Notes under the pieces: model-generated
Told to the model about the DNA's origin: nothing
Seen by the model: only the letters and a program-made list of their open reading frames with translations
Databases searched by the model: none
Assembly: GCA_937892215.1 (NCBI GenBank)
Contig: CALAVE010000022.1
Location: 1 to 26,524, forward strand
Direction: 5' to 3'
Source of the DNA: an uncultured Porphyromonadaceae bacterium
GTDB lineage: Bacteria > Bacteroidota > Bacteroidia > Bacteroidales > Muribaculaceae
Length of the DNA: 26,524 nucleotides
Shown: positions 17,805 to 25,484 of the stretch, piece by piece
How positions within the stretch are numbered: the first letter of the stretch is position 1
Layout: every line of letters begins with the position of its first letter
Made by a program: the position numbers and the translations under genes

Positions 17805-19184
17805 ATGAAAATCAGTAAGATTATGGCAGTGATGATTGCGTGCGCTGCACTGTGCTTCAATGCCGCAGCGACGGAAGGAGAGGCGTTTGACGTGAATGGA
17901 GTGCGCTATAAGGTAACAGGAGCAAACACTGTTAAAGTGGGCAAAATAAGCGACAAGAAGAAGCCAAAGGGCAAACTGGAGATACCGCAGAAGGTGCAAA
18001 ACGGCGGTGTGGAGTACATTGTGAATGAGGTGGACGGCTGGGGCTTCTTCGGGTGCAATGAACTGACCGAACTTGTGTTGCCCGAAAGCATAGAGCAGAT
18101 AGGCTATTTCGCGTTCAGCAACTGCGAGGGACTGCAGAAAGCGGTGGTGAAGAGCGGCAATGCCAGCATCAAAGACGCCCTGTTCAGCGGGTGCAAGAGC
18201 CTGACTGACGTGACGCTGGCCGAAGGGCTGACCAGTCTGGGCGAGCGTGCGCTGGAAGAGACCCCCATCACAGAAGTGAAATTACCGAGTACGCTGAAGG
18301 TGATAAGCGGTAGTATGTTCAGTAACTGCAAGAATCTGAAGCGCGTGGTGATACCAGACGGCGTGGTGAAGATAGGCAACTACGCATTCTCGTCGTGCGA
18401 CGCGCTGGAAGACGTGGTGCTGCCGAAGAGTCTGGAGATGATAGGTAATAACGCATTCTCAGGTTGCAAGCAACTGAACGAACTGGTGTTGCCGGAAGGG
18501 CTGAAGCGAATTGACGGCGACGCGTTCAGTCGTTGCGACAAATTTGAGAAACTCCGACTGCCGGCTTCGCTGGATGAGGTGAACGGCAATCCGTTCATGT
18601 ACTGCAATTCTCTGAAGAAACTGGAGATAGCCGAAGGGAACCCGAACTTTAAGATGGCCGGCGGCGTGGTTCTGACCGGAGATGGGACGAAGGTGGTGTT
18701 CTCACTACGATTTGCTGAGATAGGCGACTATGTGGTGCCGGAAACGGTGACCACAATAGGCAGTTACGCGTTCTACAACAACCAGAAACTTACAAGCGTG
18801 AAGATGGGCAAGAACGTGAAATACATATATGGCTCAGCATTCCACAACTGTGGCAATCTGAGTAAGGTGGAAATGGCAGAGGGCATAGAGGAAATAGGCA
18901 CTTCGGCGTTCTATTCGTGCCGTTCTCTGACGTCGGTGCGACTGCCGAGTACGCTGGTGTACGTGGGCCAGAACGCGTTTGACTTCTGCACAAGTATGGA
19001 GGAAGTGAGCGTGGATGCATCGCTGGCTAATAACGAGCAGATATTCACACAGTGGGTGTTCGGCTTCACAGACAGTGGGTTGCAGATAAAGGTGCGTATG
19101 CCCGACGGCAAGGAAGAGATAAGGAAGGTGTCGGATCTGCCGGACCCGAAGAAGTTCCTGTTCCACGACGAAGTGTTTCGGTGA
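17805..19184 (+). CDS. secreted BspA-type leucine-rich-repeat (LRR_5) protein
   Basis: A 460-residue protein. The frame is open upstream to 17748, but MKISKIMAVMIACAALCFNA starting at 17805 is a good signal peptide and sits right after the promoter. Residues about 27-75 form an N-terminal cap (FDVNGVRYKVTG). Roughly twelve repeats of about 23 residues follow, with the BspA-type pattern IG..AF..C..L..V.LP..L. The repeats are interrupted near residues 285-315 (NPNFKMAGGVVLTGDGTKVV) by an insert common in this family. Such proteins mediate binding or adhesion; there is no catalytic motif. No T9SS-like tail or lipobox is visible, so final location is unclear. Lying between two amylases, it may bind substrate, host or neighbouring cells, but its own promoter leaves its link to starch use open. 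Confidence 0.9.
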   Translation: MKISKIMAVMIACAALCFNAAATEGEAFDVNGVRYKVTGANTVKVGKISDKKKPKGKLEIPQKVQNGGVEYIVNEVDGWGFFGCNELTELVLPESIEQIGYFAFSNCEGLQKAVVKSGNASIKDALFSGCKSLTDVTLAEGLTSLGERALEETPITEVKLPSTLKVISGSMFSNCKNLKRVVIPDGVVKIGNYAFSSCDALEDVVLPKSLEMIGNNAFSGCKQLNELVLPEGLKRIDGDAFSRCDKFEKLRLPASLDEVNGNPFMYCNSLKKLEIAEGNPNFKMAGGVVLTGDGTKVVFSLRFAEIGDYVVPETVTTIGSYAFYNNQKLTSVKMGKNVKYIYGSAFHNCGNLSKVEMAEGIEEIGTSAFYSCRSLTSVRLPSTLVYVGQNAFDFCTSMEEVSVDASLANNEQIFTQWVFGFTDSGLQIKVRMPDGKEEIRKVSDLPDPKKFLFHDEVFR

Positions 19185-19202
19185 TAGGTTATGTGGTGTG
19201 TG

Positions 19203-19218
19203 TTGCAAACGATTGCGC
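19203..19218. promoter_or_regulatory. LacI-type operator, copy 4
   Basis: TTGCAAACGATTGCGC keeps the GCAAACG core and differs from copy 1 at three positions. It begins 19 bp after the LRR stop, and its centre is 62 bp upstream of the TATATTTG box at 19273. Confidence 0.7.
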
Positions 19219-19272
19219 AAAATATAGTGAAGTATTTTCGGTGACATCATGCACCTACGAAGATAAAATGGT

Positions 19273-19280
19273 TATATTTG
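19273..19280 (+). promoter_or_regulatory. promoter of the GH13 no. 2 / GH53 operon
   Basis: TATATTTG fits the -7 box. No TTTG is seen at -33 (about 19249-19253). The predicted start near 19284 gives a leader of about 105 nt, which contains small hairpins (CTGT/ACAG and GCATT/AATGC). Confidence 0.6.
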
Positions 19281-19388
19281 CATATCATAGAGTAATAGCC
19301 CTGTGCTACAGCATTTAATGCATCGTGACAAAGAGGGCAGGAGCCTATGACCGACAAAGCCGTAAAGTAAATAAAAACTTAAATATCA

Positions 19389-21437
19389 ATGAAACGATTA
19401 GCATTAATTCTTTTAGGAGTGGTCCTGACGCTGAATGCGTATTCGCAGGGCTGGCCCGCAAATTTCAAGGGCGTGATGCTTCAGGGATTCTACTGGGACT
19501 CATACGTGGATTCGCAGTGGAGCAATCTGGAGAAGCAAAGTGACGAACTGAGCAAGTTCTTTGCTCTTGTATGGGTTCCTCAGAGCGGTGACTGCCATGA
19601 GACTTACAATGTGATGGGTTACGGCCCGATGTACTGGTTTACCCACAACAGCAGTTTCGGTACGGAAGAGCAGTTGCGTTCGATGATTAAGACGTTCAAG
19701 TCCAAGGGCGTGGGCGTGATAGAGGACGTGGTGATAAACCACCGCAACAACATGGGAGCCGGTGGTTCGTGGGTGGATTTCCCTGCCGAGACGTATAGGG
19801 GAGTGAAGTATCAGTTGCTTCCGACCGACATCTGCGCAAATGATGATGGCGGCAAGACCAAGACTTGGGCCACGAGCAACGGAATAAAGATAAGTAACAC
19901 CAACGACGAAGGCGAGGACTGGGACGGAATGCGAGATCTGGACCACACGAGCGCCAACGTGCAGAACAACGTGAAGGCATACCTGAAGTTCTTGCTTAGC
20001 GACCTGGGCTATACCGGTTTCCGCTATGACATGACCAAGGGTTACGCAGCGTATTATACCGGCCTGTATAACGCGACGGTTAACCCCACATATTCTGTGG
20101 GCGAGTACTGGGACGGCAATGTGGCAGCACTGAAGAACTGGGTTGACGGAACCAAGAATTACAATGGTACCGTGCAAAGTGCCGCGTTTGACTTTGCGAT
20201 TCGTTACTCTGTTCGCGATGCCGTGAACGCCACCAATCAGTGGAATAACCTGGGCAATGGCGGCTTGTGCAACACCAACAGCGGCGCATATGCCCGCTAT
20301 GCGGTGACATTCGTGGAGAATCACGACACAGAGAACCGCGGCCCCGGTGCCGAGCAAGACCCGATTAAGCAGAACATAGCAGCGGCTAACGCGTTCATTC
20401 TGGCGATGCCGGGCACTCCGACAGTGTTCTTGAAGCACTGGAAGGAGTACAAGCAGGAGATAAAGCAGATGATTCTGGCCCGTAACACAGTGGGAATCAC
20501 CAACACCAGTTCGTCGAGCAACCTGCGCAGCAACACTGCGTACTACGCACAACGCACAGTGGGAACCAACGGTTCGCTGATAGCAGTTCTGGGCTCTTCG
20601 ACAGGCTACGTGCCGAACTCAAGCCAGTACACGAAAGTGCTGAGCGGCACTAACTACACATACTACATGGAGAACACCGCAGAGACCGCATGGGCAAGCG
20701 TACCCGACGGGACCTACGAGAAGGCGTTCAACGTGACACTGACCGCAGTGTCGGCTACGAGTGGCGCAAGTCTGGTATATACCACTAACGGCAGCAACCC
20801 GACGGCATCGAGTTCGAAGGTGGCCAGCGGCGGTTCGATAAACATATCGAGCAGTTGCACTCTGAAGGTGGGTGTTCTGGCCGGCAGCACCGTAAAGGGC
20901 ATCATCACTCGCGAGTACACCATCAAGCCATTCGAGGCACACAAGGCAACAGTGTATCTGAAAGATCCGGGATGGTCTAACCTGTACTTCTACGCATGGG
21001 ATGTGAACGGAACCAACCTGAACGGCGCATGGCCGGGCAAGACCGGAATAGAGAGCAAGACCATCAACGGGCAGAAGTTCTATTATCAGTCGTTTGACAT
21101 CAACACGAACACCTACACTTTCAACATCATCTTCAACCAAGGAAGCGGCCAGCCGCAGACCACGGACATAGGTCCGATTTCGGAGGATGTTTACTACGAG
21201 ATATCGGGCAAGGATGCCGCGGGCAAGTTCTTTGTGAAAGACATCACGTCTGATTACGCGTCATTTGGTGGCGTGGAAGACCTGAGAGTGGACAACGCGC
21301 TGCAGCAGAACGGTCCGGCAATGGTCTATACGATAGATGGCCGGTTTGTGAAGAAGGCTGCCGACTTACAGTCGGCCAAGGAAGGACTGGAGCGAGGAAT
21401 CTACATTATTAACCGTCAGAAAGTGGTTATCCGATGA
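19389..21437 (+). CDS. secreted GH13 alpha-amylase with CBM26-like module
   Basis: A 682-residue secreted alpha-amylase, paralogous to the one at 13746 (both begin the mature part with QGWPAN and GVM.QGF.WD). The signal peptide ends near AYS|QG. The GH13 domain (about 20-430) has DVVINH, GFRYD with Asp214, GEYWD with Glu239 and ENHD with Asp313, so the catalytic triad is complete. A chitobiase-C-like segment (about 441-516, YTTNGSNPTAS), one CBM26-like module (518-610, YFYAWD, AWPGKTG, FNQGSGQPQT) and a C-terminal tail resembling a type IX secretion signal (MVYTIDGRFV ... GIYIINRQKVVIR) follow. With one CBM instead of three it may favour soluble starch or released dextrins. It overlaps the GH53 gene by four bases and is controlled by the operator at 19203. 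Confidence 0.95.
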   Translation: MKRLALILLGVVLTLNAYSQGWPANFKGVMLQGFYWDSYVDSQWSNLEKQSDELSKFFALVWVPQSGDCHETYNVMGYGPMYWFTHNSSFGTEEQLRSMIKTFKSKGVGVIEDVVINHRNNMGAGGSWVDFPAETYRGVKYQLLPTDICANDDGGKTKTWATSNGIKISNTNDEGEDWDGMRDLDHTSANVQNNVKAYLKFLLSDLGYTGFRYDMTKGYAAYYTGLYNATVNPTYSVGEYWDGNVAALKNWVDGTKNYNGTVQSAAFDFAIRYSVRDAVNATNQWNNLGNGGLCNTNSGAYARYAVTFVENHDTENRGPGAEQDPIKQNIAAANAFILAMPGTPTVFLKHWKEYKQEIKQMILARNTVGITNTSSSSNLRSNTAYYAQRTVGTNGSLIAVLGSSTGYVPNSSQYTKVLSGTNYTYYMENTAETAWASVPDGTYEKAFNVTLTAVSATSGASLVYTTNGSNPTASSSKVASGGSINISSSCTLKVGVLAGSTVKGIITREYTIKPFEAHKATVYLKDPGWSNLYFYAWDVNGTNLNGAWPGKTGIESKTINGQKFYYQSFDINTNTYTFNIIFNQGSGQPQTTDIGPISEDVYYEISGKDAAGKFFVKDITSDYASFGGVEDLRVDNALQQNGPAMVYTIDGRFVKKAADLQSAKEGLERGIYIINRQKVVIR

Positions 21438-22741
21438 AGGGATTGAAAGCAAGTCTTAAGACAATAGTAATGACGCTGGTAATGCTCTGTGCGATAAGCG
21501 CACAGGGCGTTACTCGTGATGCAGGAGGCGATATGTCGCTTCTGCTGAGATATGAGGATAACGGGGCTAACTACAAGGACAAGAACGGCACGAATATTAC
21601 GGATGTTCTGGCATTTGTGAAGACCCAGGGGTGGACCAGCATAAGGGTGCGCCTGTTTGTGGATCCGTCGCAGGCGAGCGCAACCGAGAAAGGCGAGGGC
21701 GTGTGCCAGGATTTGGAGTACGTGAAGCGGCTCGGCGCAAAGATAAAGGCGCACGGGCTGAAATTCATGCTCGACTTCCACTACAGCGACAGTTGGGCCG
21801 ATCCCCTGAAGCAATATACCCCGGCCTCGTGGGCGAGTCTGAGCGAGGACGAACTCAAGGTGAAGATTTACGAGTATACGAAGAGTTCGCTTCAGGCGCT
21901 GAAGGATGCCAACGCCACGCCCGACTTTATCCAGATAGGGAACGAGGAGAGTTACGGAATCCTGTGGGGCGTGAAGGGCGGAACGCTGCAGAAGTGCAAC
22001 GCATCGAGTGGCACGGCAGAGTGGACGCGCTTCTCGGGGTTGCTGAGTCAGGCCTCGAAGGCATGTCGCGAGGTGTGCCCGAAGGCCAAGATAGTAATTC
22101 ACCACGACCGTGCTTGCGAGCAGGGAACACTGTTCAACTATTACCTGAAGGTGGCGAACAACAAGGTGGACTATGACGTGATAGGCTTGTCGTACTATCC
22201 CCATTTCCAGGGATACCTGCCTACGCTGGACCAGTGCCTGACTATGCTGGGCAACTCGTTTGGCGACAAAGAGGTGATGATAGTGGAATGCGGCTACTAT
22301 CACAAGTGGTTCCCTACGAGCGGAGTGAATTACGACTACTCGGATACTTACCCCATTACCCATGCCGGTCAGGAGGCTTTCACGAAGGCTCTGATTGAGA
22401 CGCTGATGAAGCACGATAACGTGACCGGTCTGTACTGGTGGTGGCCTGAGGCAAACGAGTTCGGTCTGGACTGGAGCACCAAGCGAGTGACCGACGCGTG
22501 GTACAACGCAGGTCTGTGGGACAATGAGACCGGCCGTGCGCTGCCGGCACTGTATGCACTGCATCTGTTCTCGTTCCCGTCGGGAGTAGAGGACCTGGTG
22601 ATGCAGGAGGAGAAAGGTCCGGTTCGAGTGTTCACAATAGACGGTCGCTACGTGACTACTGCCGCTGACGAGGAGGCCGCAAAGGCAACGCTCAGCGAAG
22701 GGCTATACATCATCGGCGGCAAGAAAGTGCTGGTGAAGTAA
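21434..22741 (+). CDS. secreted GH53 endo-beta-1,4-galactanase
   Basis: A 435-residue family GH53 enzyme, which cleaves beta-1,4-galactan side chains of type I arabinogalactan and pectin. The signal peptide ends near ISA|QG. Visible GH53 hallmarks are IRVRLFVDP, LDFHYSDSWADP.KQ.TP..W, QIGNEES with acid/base Glu171, SYYPHFQGYL, IVECGYY with nucleophile Glu285, and GLYWWWPE. The tail (FTIDGRYV ... GLYIIGGKKVLVK) matches that of the preceding amylase and suggests the same export route. The start codon shares ATGA with the amylase stop, implying translational coupling. A beta-galactanase inside an alpha-glucan operon is unexpected. Either the locus serves a mixed plant-cell diet or the enzyme has another specificity. 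Confidence 0.92.
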   Translation: MKGLKASLKTIVMTLVMLCAISAQGVTRDAGGDMSLLLRYEDNGANYKDKNGTNITDVLAFVKTQGWTSIRVRLFVDPSQASATEKGEGVCQDLEYVKRLGAKIKAHGLKFMLDFHYSDSWADPLKQYTPASWASLSEDELKVKIYEYTKSSLQALKDANATPDFIQIGNEESYGILWGVKGGTLQKCNASSGTAEWTRFSGLLSQASKACREVCPKAKIVIHHDRACEQGTLFNYYLKVANNKVDYDVIGLSYYPHFQGYLPTLDQCLTMLGNSFGDKEVMIVECGYYHKWFPTSGVNYDYSDTYPITHAGQEAFTKALIETLMKHDNVTGLYWWWPEANEFGLDWSTKRVTDAWYNAGLWDNETGRALPALYALHLFSFPSGVEDLVMQEEKGPVRVFTIDGRYVTTAADEEAAKATLSEGLYIIGGKKVLVK

Positions 22742-22768
22742 GCGATAAGGCTGACATAATGTTTACGG

Positions 22769-22798
22769 GGAATTGTCTCATGGAAGTGGGGCAATTCC
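22769..22798 (+). terminator. terminator after the GH13 no. 2 / GH53 operon
   Basis: GGAATTGTCTC (22769-22779) pairs with GGGGCAATTCC (22788-22798) to make an 11-bp stem with two G-T wobbles and an 8-base loop, followed by TTGTTTT. It marks the right end of the glucan locus. Confidence 0.85.
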
Positions 22799-22852
22799 TT
22801 GTTTTACGGGGATGTTGATTAGAGATGTACGTTGCGATGCTGAAGGCCGGGA

Positions 22853-23953
22853 TTAGACGTTGAAGCGGAAGACCACGATGTCGCCGTCTTGCATGACGTA
22901 TTCTTTGCCCTCGATGTGCATTTTGCCGGCTTCTTTCACGGCGGCTTCGCTGCCGAGGGCGATGTAGTCGTCGTACTTGATGATTTCGGCTCGGATGAAA
23001 CCACGCTCAAAGTCGGTGTGGATAACTCCGGCACACTGCGGTGCCTTGCTTCCCTTGTGGAAGGTCCAAGCGCGAACTTCCTTCGGTCCGGCCGTGAGGA
23101 AAGTCTCGAGGTTGAGCAGAGCGTAGGCGGCTTTGATGAGACGGTTCACACCGCTTTCCTGCAGCCCTATTTCCTCGAGGAACATCTGGCGCTCCTCGTA
23201 GGTTTCGAGTTCTGCGATGTCGCTCTCGGTCTGAGCGGCGAGAACGAGGAGCTGGGCGTGTTCTCCGGCAATGGCCTGACGCACCTCGTCAACGTAGTGA
23301 TTACCGGTGGCAGCGCTGGCGTCGTCCACGTTGCAGACGTAGAGGACCGGTTTGTTAGTGAGCAGGAAAAGTTCGTGCGCTATTCGCTGCTCGTCCTTAG
23401 TCCCGAGAACCACTTCGCGAGCGTTTTTGCCTTGTGATAGCACATCGAGGTAGCGCTTATAGACCTCGTGCTGAAGTTTGGCATCACGGTCGCCGGCGGC
23501 AGCCTGCTTAGCCACACGGCTGATACGGCTCTCGATAGTCTCGAGGTCGCGGAGTTGCAGTTCGGTGTCGATGACCTCCTTATCGCGAACAGGATTGACC
23601 GAGCCATCGACGTGAGTGATGTTGTCGTCGTCGAAGCAACGGAGAACGTGGATTATGGCATCGGTCTCGCGTATGTTAGCGAGGAACTTGTTGCCGAGAC
23701 CTTCGCCCTTGGAAGCGCCCTTGACGAGTCCGGCGATGTCCACTATTTCCACGGTAGTGGGGACGATACGTTCCGGATGGACAAGTTCTGCGAGCCTATT
23801 GAGCCTTTCGTCGGGGACGGTGATTACGCCCACATTAGGTTCGATGGTGCAGAAGGGGAAGTTGGCAGACTGCGCCTTAGCGTTAGAAAGGCAGTTGAAA
23901 AGAGTGGATTTACCCACGTTGGGGAGTCCTACGATGCCACATTGAAGAGCCAT
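22853..23953 (-). CDS. ychF: YchF/Ola1-family P-loop ATPase
   Basis: A 366-residue housekeeping translation-associated ATPase of the Obg-related YchF family, cytosolic and ribosome-binding. The P-loop GLPNVGKST is at 9-17. Switch and G3 motifs follow (DIAGLVKGASKGEGLGN), then a coiled-coil insertion (about 130-205) and the C-terminal TGS-like domain (RAWTFHKGSKAPQCAGVIHTDFE...YVMQDGDIVVFRFNV). The base-recognition motif reads NVDD (208-211), where GTPases have NKxD; this loss is the mark of ATP use in the family, where NxxE is usual. Full length is present. It is convergent with the GH53 operon and has its own promoter, so it is unrelated to glucan use. Confidence 0.97.
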   Translation of the reverse strand: MALQCGIVGLPNVGKSTLFNCLSNAKAQSANFPFCTIEPNVGVITVPDERLNRLAELVHPERIVPTTVEIVDIAGLVKGASKGEGLGNKFLANIRETDAIIHVLRCFDDDNITHVDGSVNPVRDKEVIDTELQLRDLETIESRISRVAKQAAAGDRDAKLQHEVYKRYLDVLSQGKNAREVVLGTKDEQRIAHELFLLTNKPVLYVCNVDDASAATGNHYVDEVRQAIAGEHAQLLVLAAQTESDIAELETYEERQMFLEEIGLQESGVNRLIKAAYALLNLETFLTAGPKEVRAWTFHKGSKAPQCAGVIHTDFERGFIRAEIIKYDDYIALGSEAAVKEAGKMHIEGKEYVMQDGDIVVFRFNV

Positions 23954-23991
23954 ATTGTGAAATTTATATTAGACGATTAGTAAAAGTGATG

Positions 23992-23999
23992 CAAAGATA
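23992..23999 (-). promoter_or_regulatory. ychF promoter (-7 box)
   Basis: TATCTTTG on the minus strand fits TAnnTTTG and lies about 40 bases before the ychF start. No clear -33 box was seen. Confidence 0.5.
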
Positions 24000-24067
24000 G
24001 CGAAAAAGCGCGAGAAGCGGAAACTATGCGGCACTAATCAGCGTAGCGCATAGCGGTGTTCCGCCTG

Positions 24068-24562
24068 TCAGTAACTGGCGATTTGGTATCCACCGAGGAG
24101 ATTGTCCTGATAGACGTTGTATCGCGTGAGTCCAACCTTGCGGCTGATAGCCTCGCCGCTGAGCGGGCTGCCGGTGCCGTTGAACACATCGTAGTGCGAC
24201 CCACACTTGGGGCAGACCGCGTCTAAGTTGCCTTCGGAATTGATGTGCACATAGATGTCGGCTTTCCTTTCCACAGGGCAAGCGGCCTCGAAAGCCACCA
24301 GTCCGGAAGAGGTGTAGAACAGAATCACTCCGCCGAGTCCTGTGTAAGAGGTGGCGGTGTAGGGGAAGTTAGATGGCAATTTCTTGAGGTAATTGAAGTA
24401 TTGCCAAGTACCGAGACCCGGGCATCCGTAGGTGTCCCAGACAGATTTCATACGGAGATTGATGTCAACGCGGAATCCGCTAAGTCCGCGAGAGTCGATG
24501 TTCTCGCACGCCGAGAGGCAGATGATGGCGAGAACGCAGATTAGATATTTCTTGATATTCAT
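24068..24562 (-). CDS. Rieske-like lipoprotein with an altered ligand set
   Basis: A 164-residue lipoprotein with lipobox LSAC (Cys19). The C-terminal half looks like a Rieske fold: GGVILFYTSSGLVAFEAACP, a spacer, then CPKCGSHYDVFNGTGSPLSG. A classical Rieske centre needs CxH and CxxH. Here the first box is Cys95-Pro-Val, lacking the histidine, while the second box carries Cys117, Cys120 and His123. The possible ligands are thus three Cys and one His, which could hold an iron-sulfur cluster or zinc. The N-terminal part (20-75) resembles nothing I recognise. It is divergent from the glycosyltransferase and 114 bp from ychF, with its own promoter. The electron partner, if any, is unknown. Confidence 0.75.
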   Translation of the reverse strand: MNIKKYLICVLAIICLSACENIDSRGLSGFRVDINLRMKSVWDTYGCPGLGTWQYFNYLKKLPSNFPYTATSYTGLGGVILFYTSSGLVAFEAACPVERKADIYVHINSEGNLDAVCPKCGSHYDVFNGTGSPLSGEAISRKVGLTRYNVYQDNLLGGYQIASY

Positions 24563-24582
24563 AATGCTGACTAATGATAGTG

Positions 24583-24590
24583 CAAAATTA
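24583..24590 (-). promoter_or_regulatory. promoter of the Rieske-like lipoprotein gene
   Basis: TAATTTTG on the minus strand fits the -7 box and lies about 20 bases before the start codon at 24562. It is back to back with the promoter at 24634. Confidence 0.5.
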
Positions 24591-24633
24591 GTGAAAAGTT
24601 GGGACTTGATTGGGCAGAATGGGAGGAAATGTT

Positions 24634-24660
24634 TAAATTTGCGGTCATCAAATGCGGAGG
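24634..24660 (+). promoter_or_regulatory. promoter and ribosome-binding site of the GT2 gene
   Basis: TAAATTTG (24634-24641) fits the -7 box, with an imperfect ATTG at 24609-24612 upstream. GGAGG at 24656-24660 sits 9 bases before ATG 24670. It decides that start over ATG 24652, which would lie only a few bases after the predicted transcription start. Confidence 0.55.
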
Positions 24661-24669
24661 AACGAGTAT

Positions 24670-25407
24670 ATGCTGTTCAGTATCATAACGGTAACATACA
24701 ACGCGGAGAAGGAGTTGCGTTCCACAATGCTGAGTGTGAGCGAGCAGAAGGAGACTGACTACGAGCACCTGGTGGTGGACGGAGCGTCGGGCGACGGAAC
24801 TGTGCGGCTGGCAGAGTCGCTGGCTACCGAGCGAACACGGATTGTGAGCGAACGCGACGGCGGGTTGTATGATGCCATGAACAAGGGCATAAGGCTGGCC
24901 CAGGGAGAATACCTGATATTCCTGAACGCGGGCGACACGTTCAGCAGCGAAGACGTGCTGAGCCGAATGGCCGCAGCCGCGGCTACCGGAGCCGATGTGA
25001 TTTACGGGCAGACGCAGGTGGTGGATGCAGAGCGTAAAGTGGTGGAAGCGCGGCATCTGCGGGCACCTGAGCGGCTCAGTGCCGACAGTTTCAAGCGAGG
25101 GATGCTGGTGTGTCACCAGGCCTTTGTGGCCAGGCGCGCGATAGTGCCGGAATATGACCTGCAGTACCGATTCAGCGCAGACTATGACTGGTGCGTGAAA
25201 GTGCTGAAGCGAGCGCGGCGCTGCGAATACGTGGGCAGCGCGCCTGTGGTGGACTTTCTGGAGGGCGGCACCACGGCGAAGAACAAGCGTAAGTCGCTGT
25301 GGGAGCGTTACCGGATAATGTGCCGGCATTATGGCACGATAACGGCTACGCTACATCACCTGAGTTTCATTCCTCGTGCGCTACGCCGGCATCTGAGAGC
25401 ACGATAA
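24670..25407 (+). CDS. family 2 glycosyltransferase (WcaE-like)
   Basis: A 245-residue cytosolic or membrane-associated GT-A glycosyltransferase. MLFSIITVTYNAE is the typical nucleotide-binding first strand. DGASGDGT, ERDGGLYDAMNKG and FLNAGD follow; the last takes the place of the DxD metal site. DYDWCVK further on is in the acceptor and catalytic region. The set resembles WcaE-like enzymes that add sugars to cell-surface polysaccharides. I chose the start at 24670 because of the Shine-Dalgarno sequence; a start at 24652 would add six residues. The C-terminus is strongly basic (RALRRHLRAR), perhaps for membrane contact. No polysaccharide cluster surrounds it, so the acceptor cannot be named. 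Confidence 0.9.
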   Translation: MLFSIITVTYNAEKELRSTMLSVSEQKETDYEHLVVDGASGDGTVRLAESLATERTRIVSERDGGLYDAMNKGIRLAQGEYLIFLNAGDTFSSEDVLSRMAAAAATGADVIYGQTQVVDAERKVVEARHLRAPERLSADSFKRGMLVCHQAFVARRAIVPEYDLQYRFSADYDWCVKVLKRARRCEYVGSAPVVDFLEGGTTAKNKRKSLWERYRIMCRHYGTITATLHHLSFIPRALRRHLRAR

Positions 25408-25413
25408 AGAAGA

Positions 25414-25435
25414 GACCCCATGAGAGCATGAGGTC
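25414..25435. terminator. hairpin between the converging GT2 and SemiSWEET genes
   Basis: GACCCCATG (25414-25422) pairs with CATGAGGTC (25427-25435) with one mismatch and an AGAG loop, followed on the plus strand by CCTTTCTGTT. It begins seven bases after the GT2 stop and may also serve the minus-strand gene. Confidence 0.7.
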
Positions 25436-25484
25436 CCTTTCTGTTATGTTCACTGAGCAAAGTCCGGCTCAGAGTTTTTGCTGA

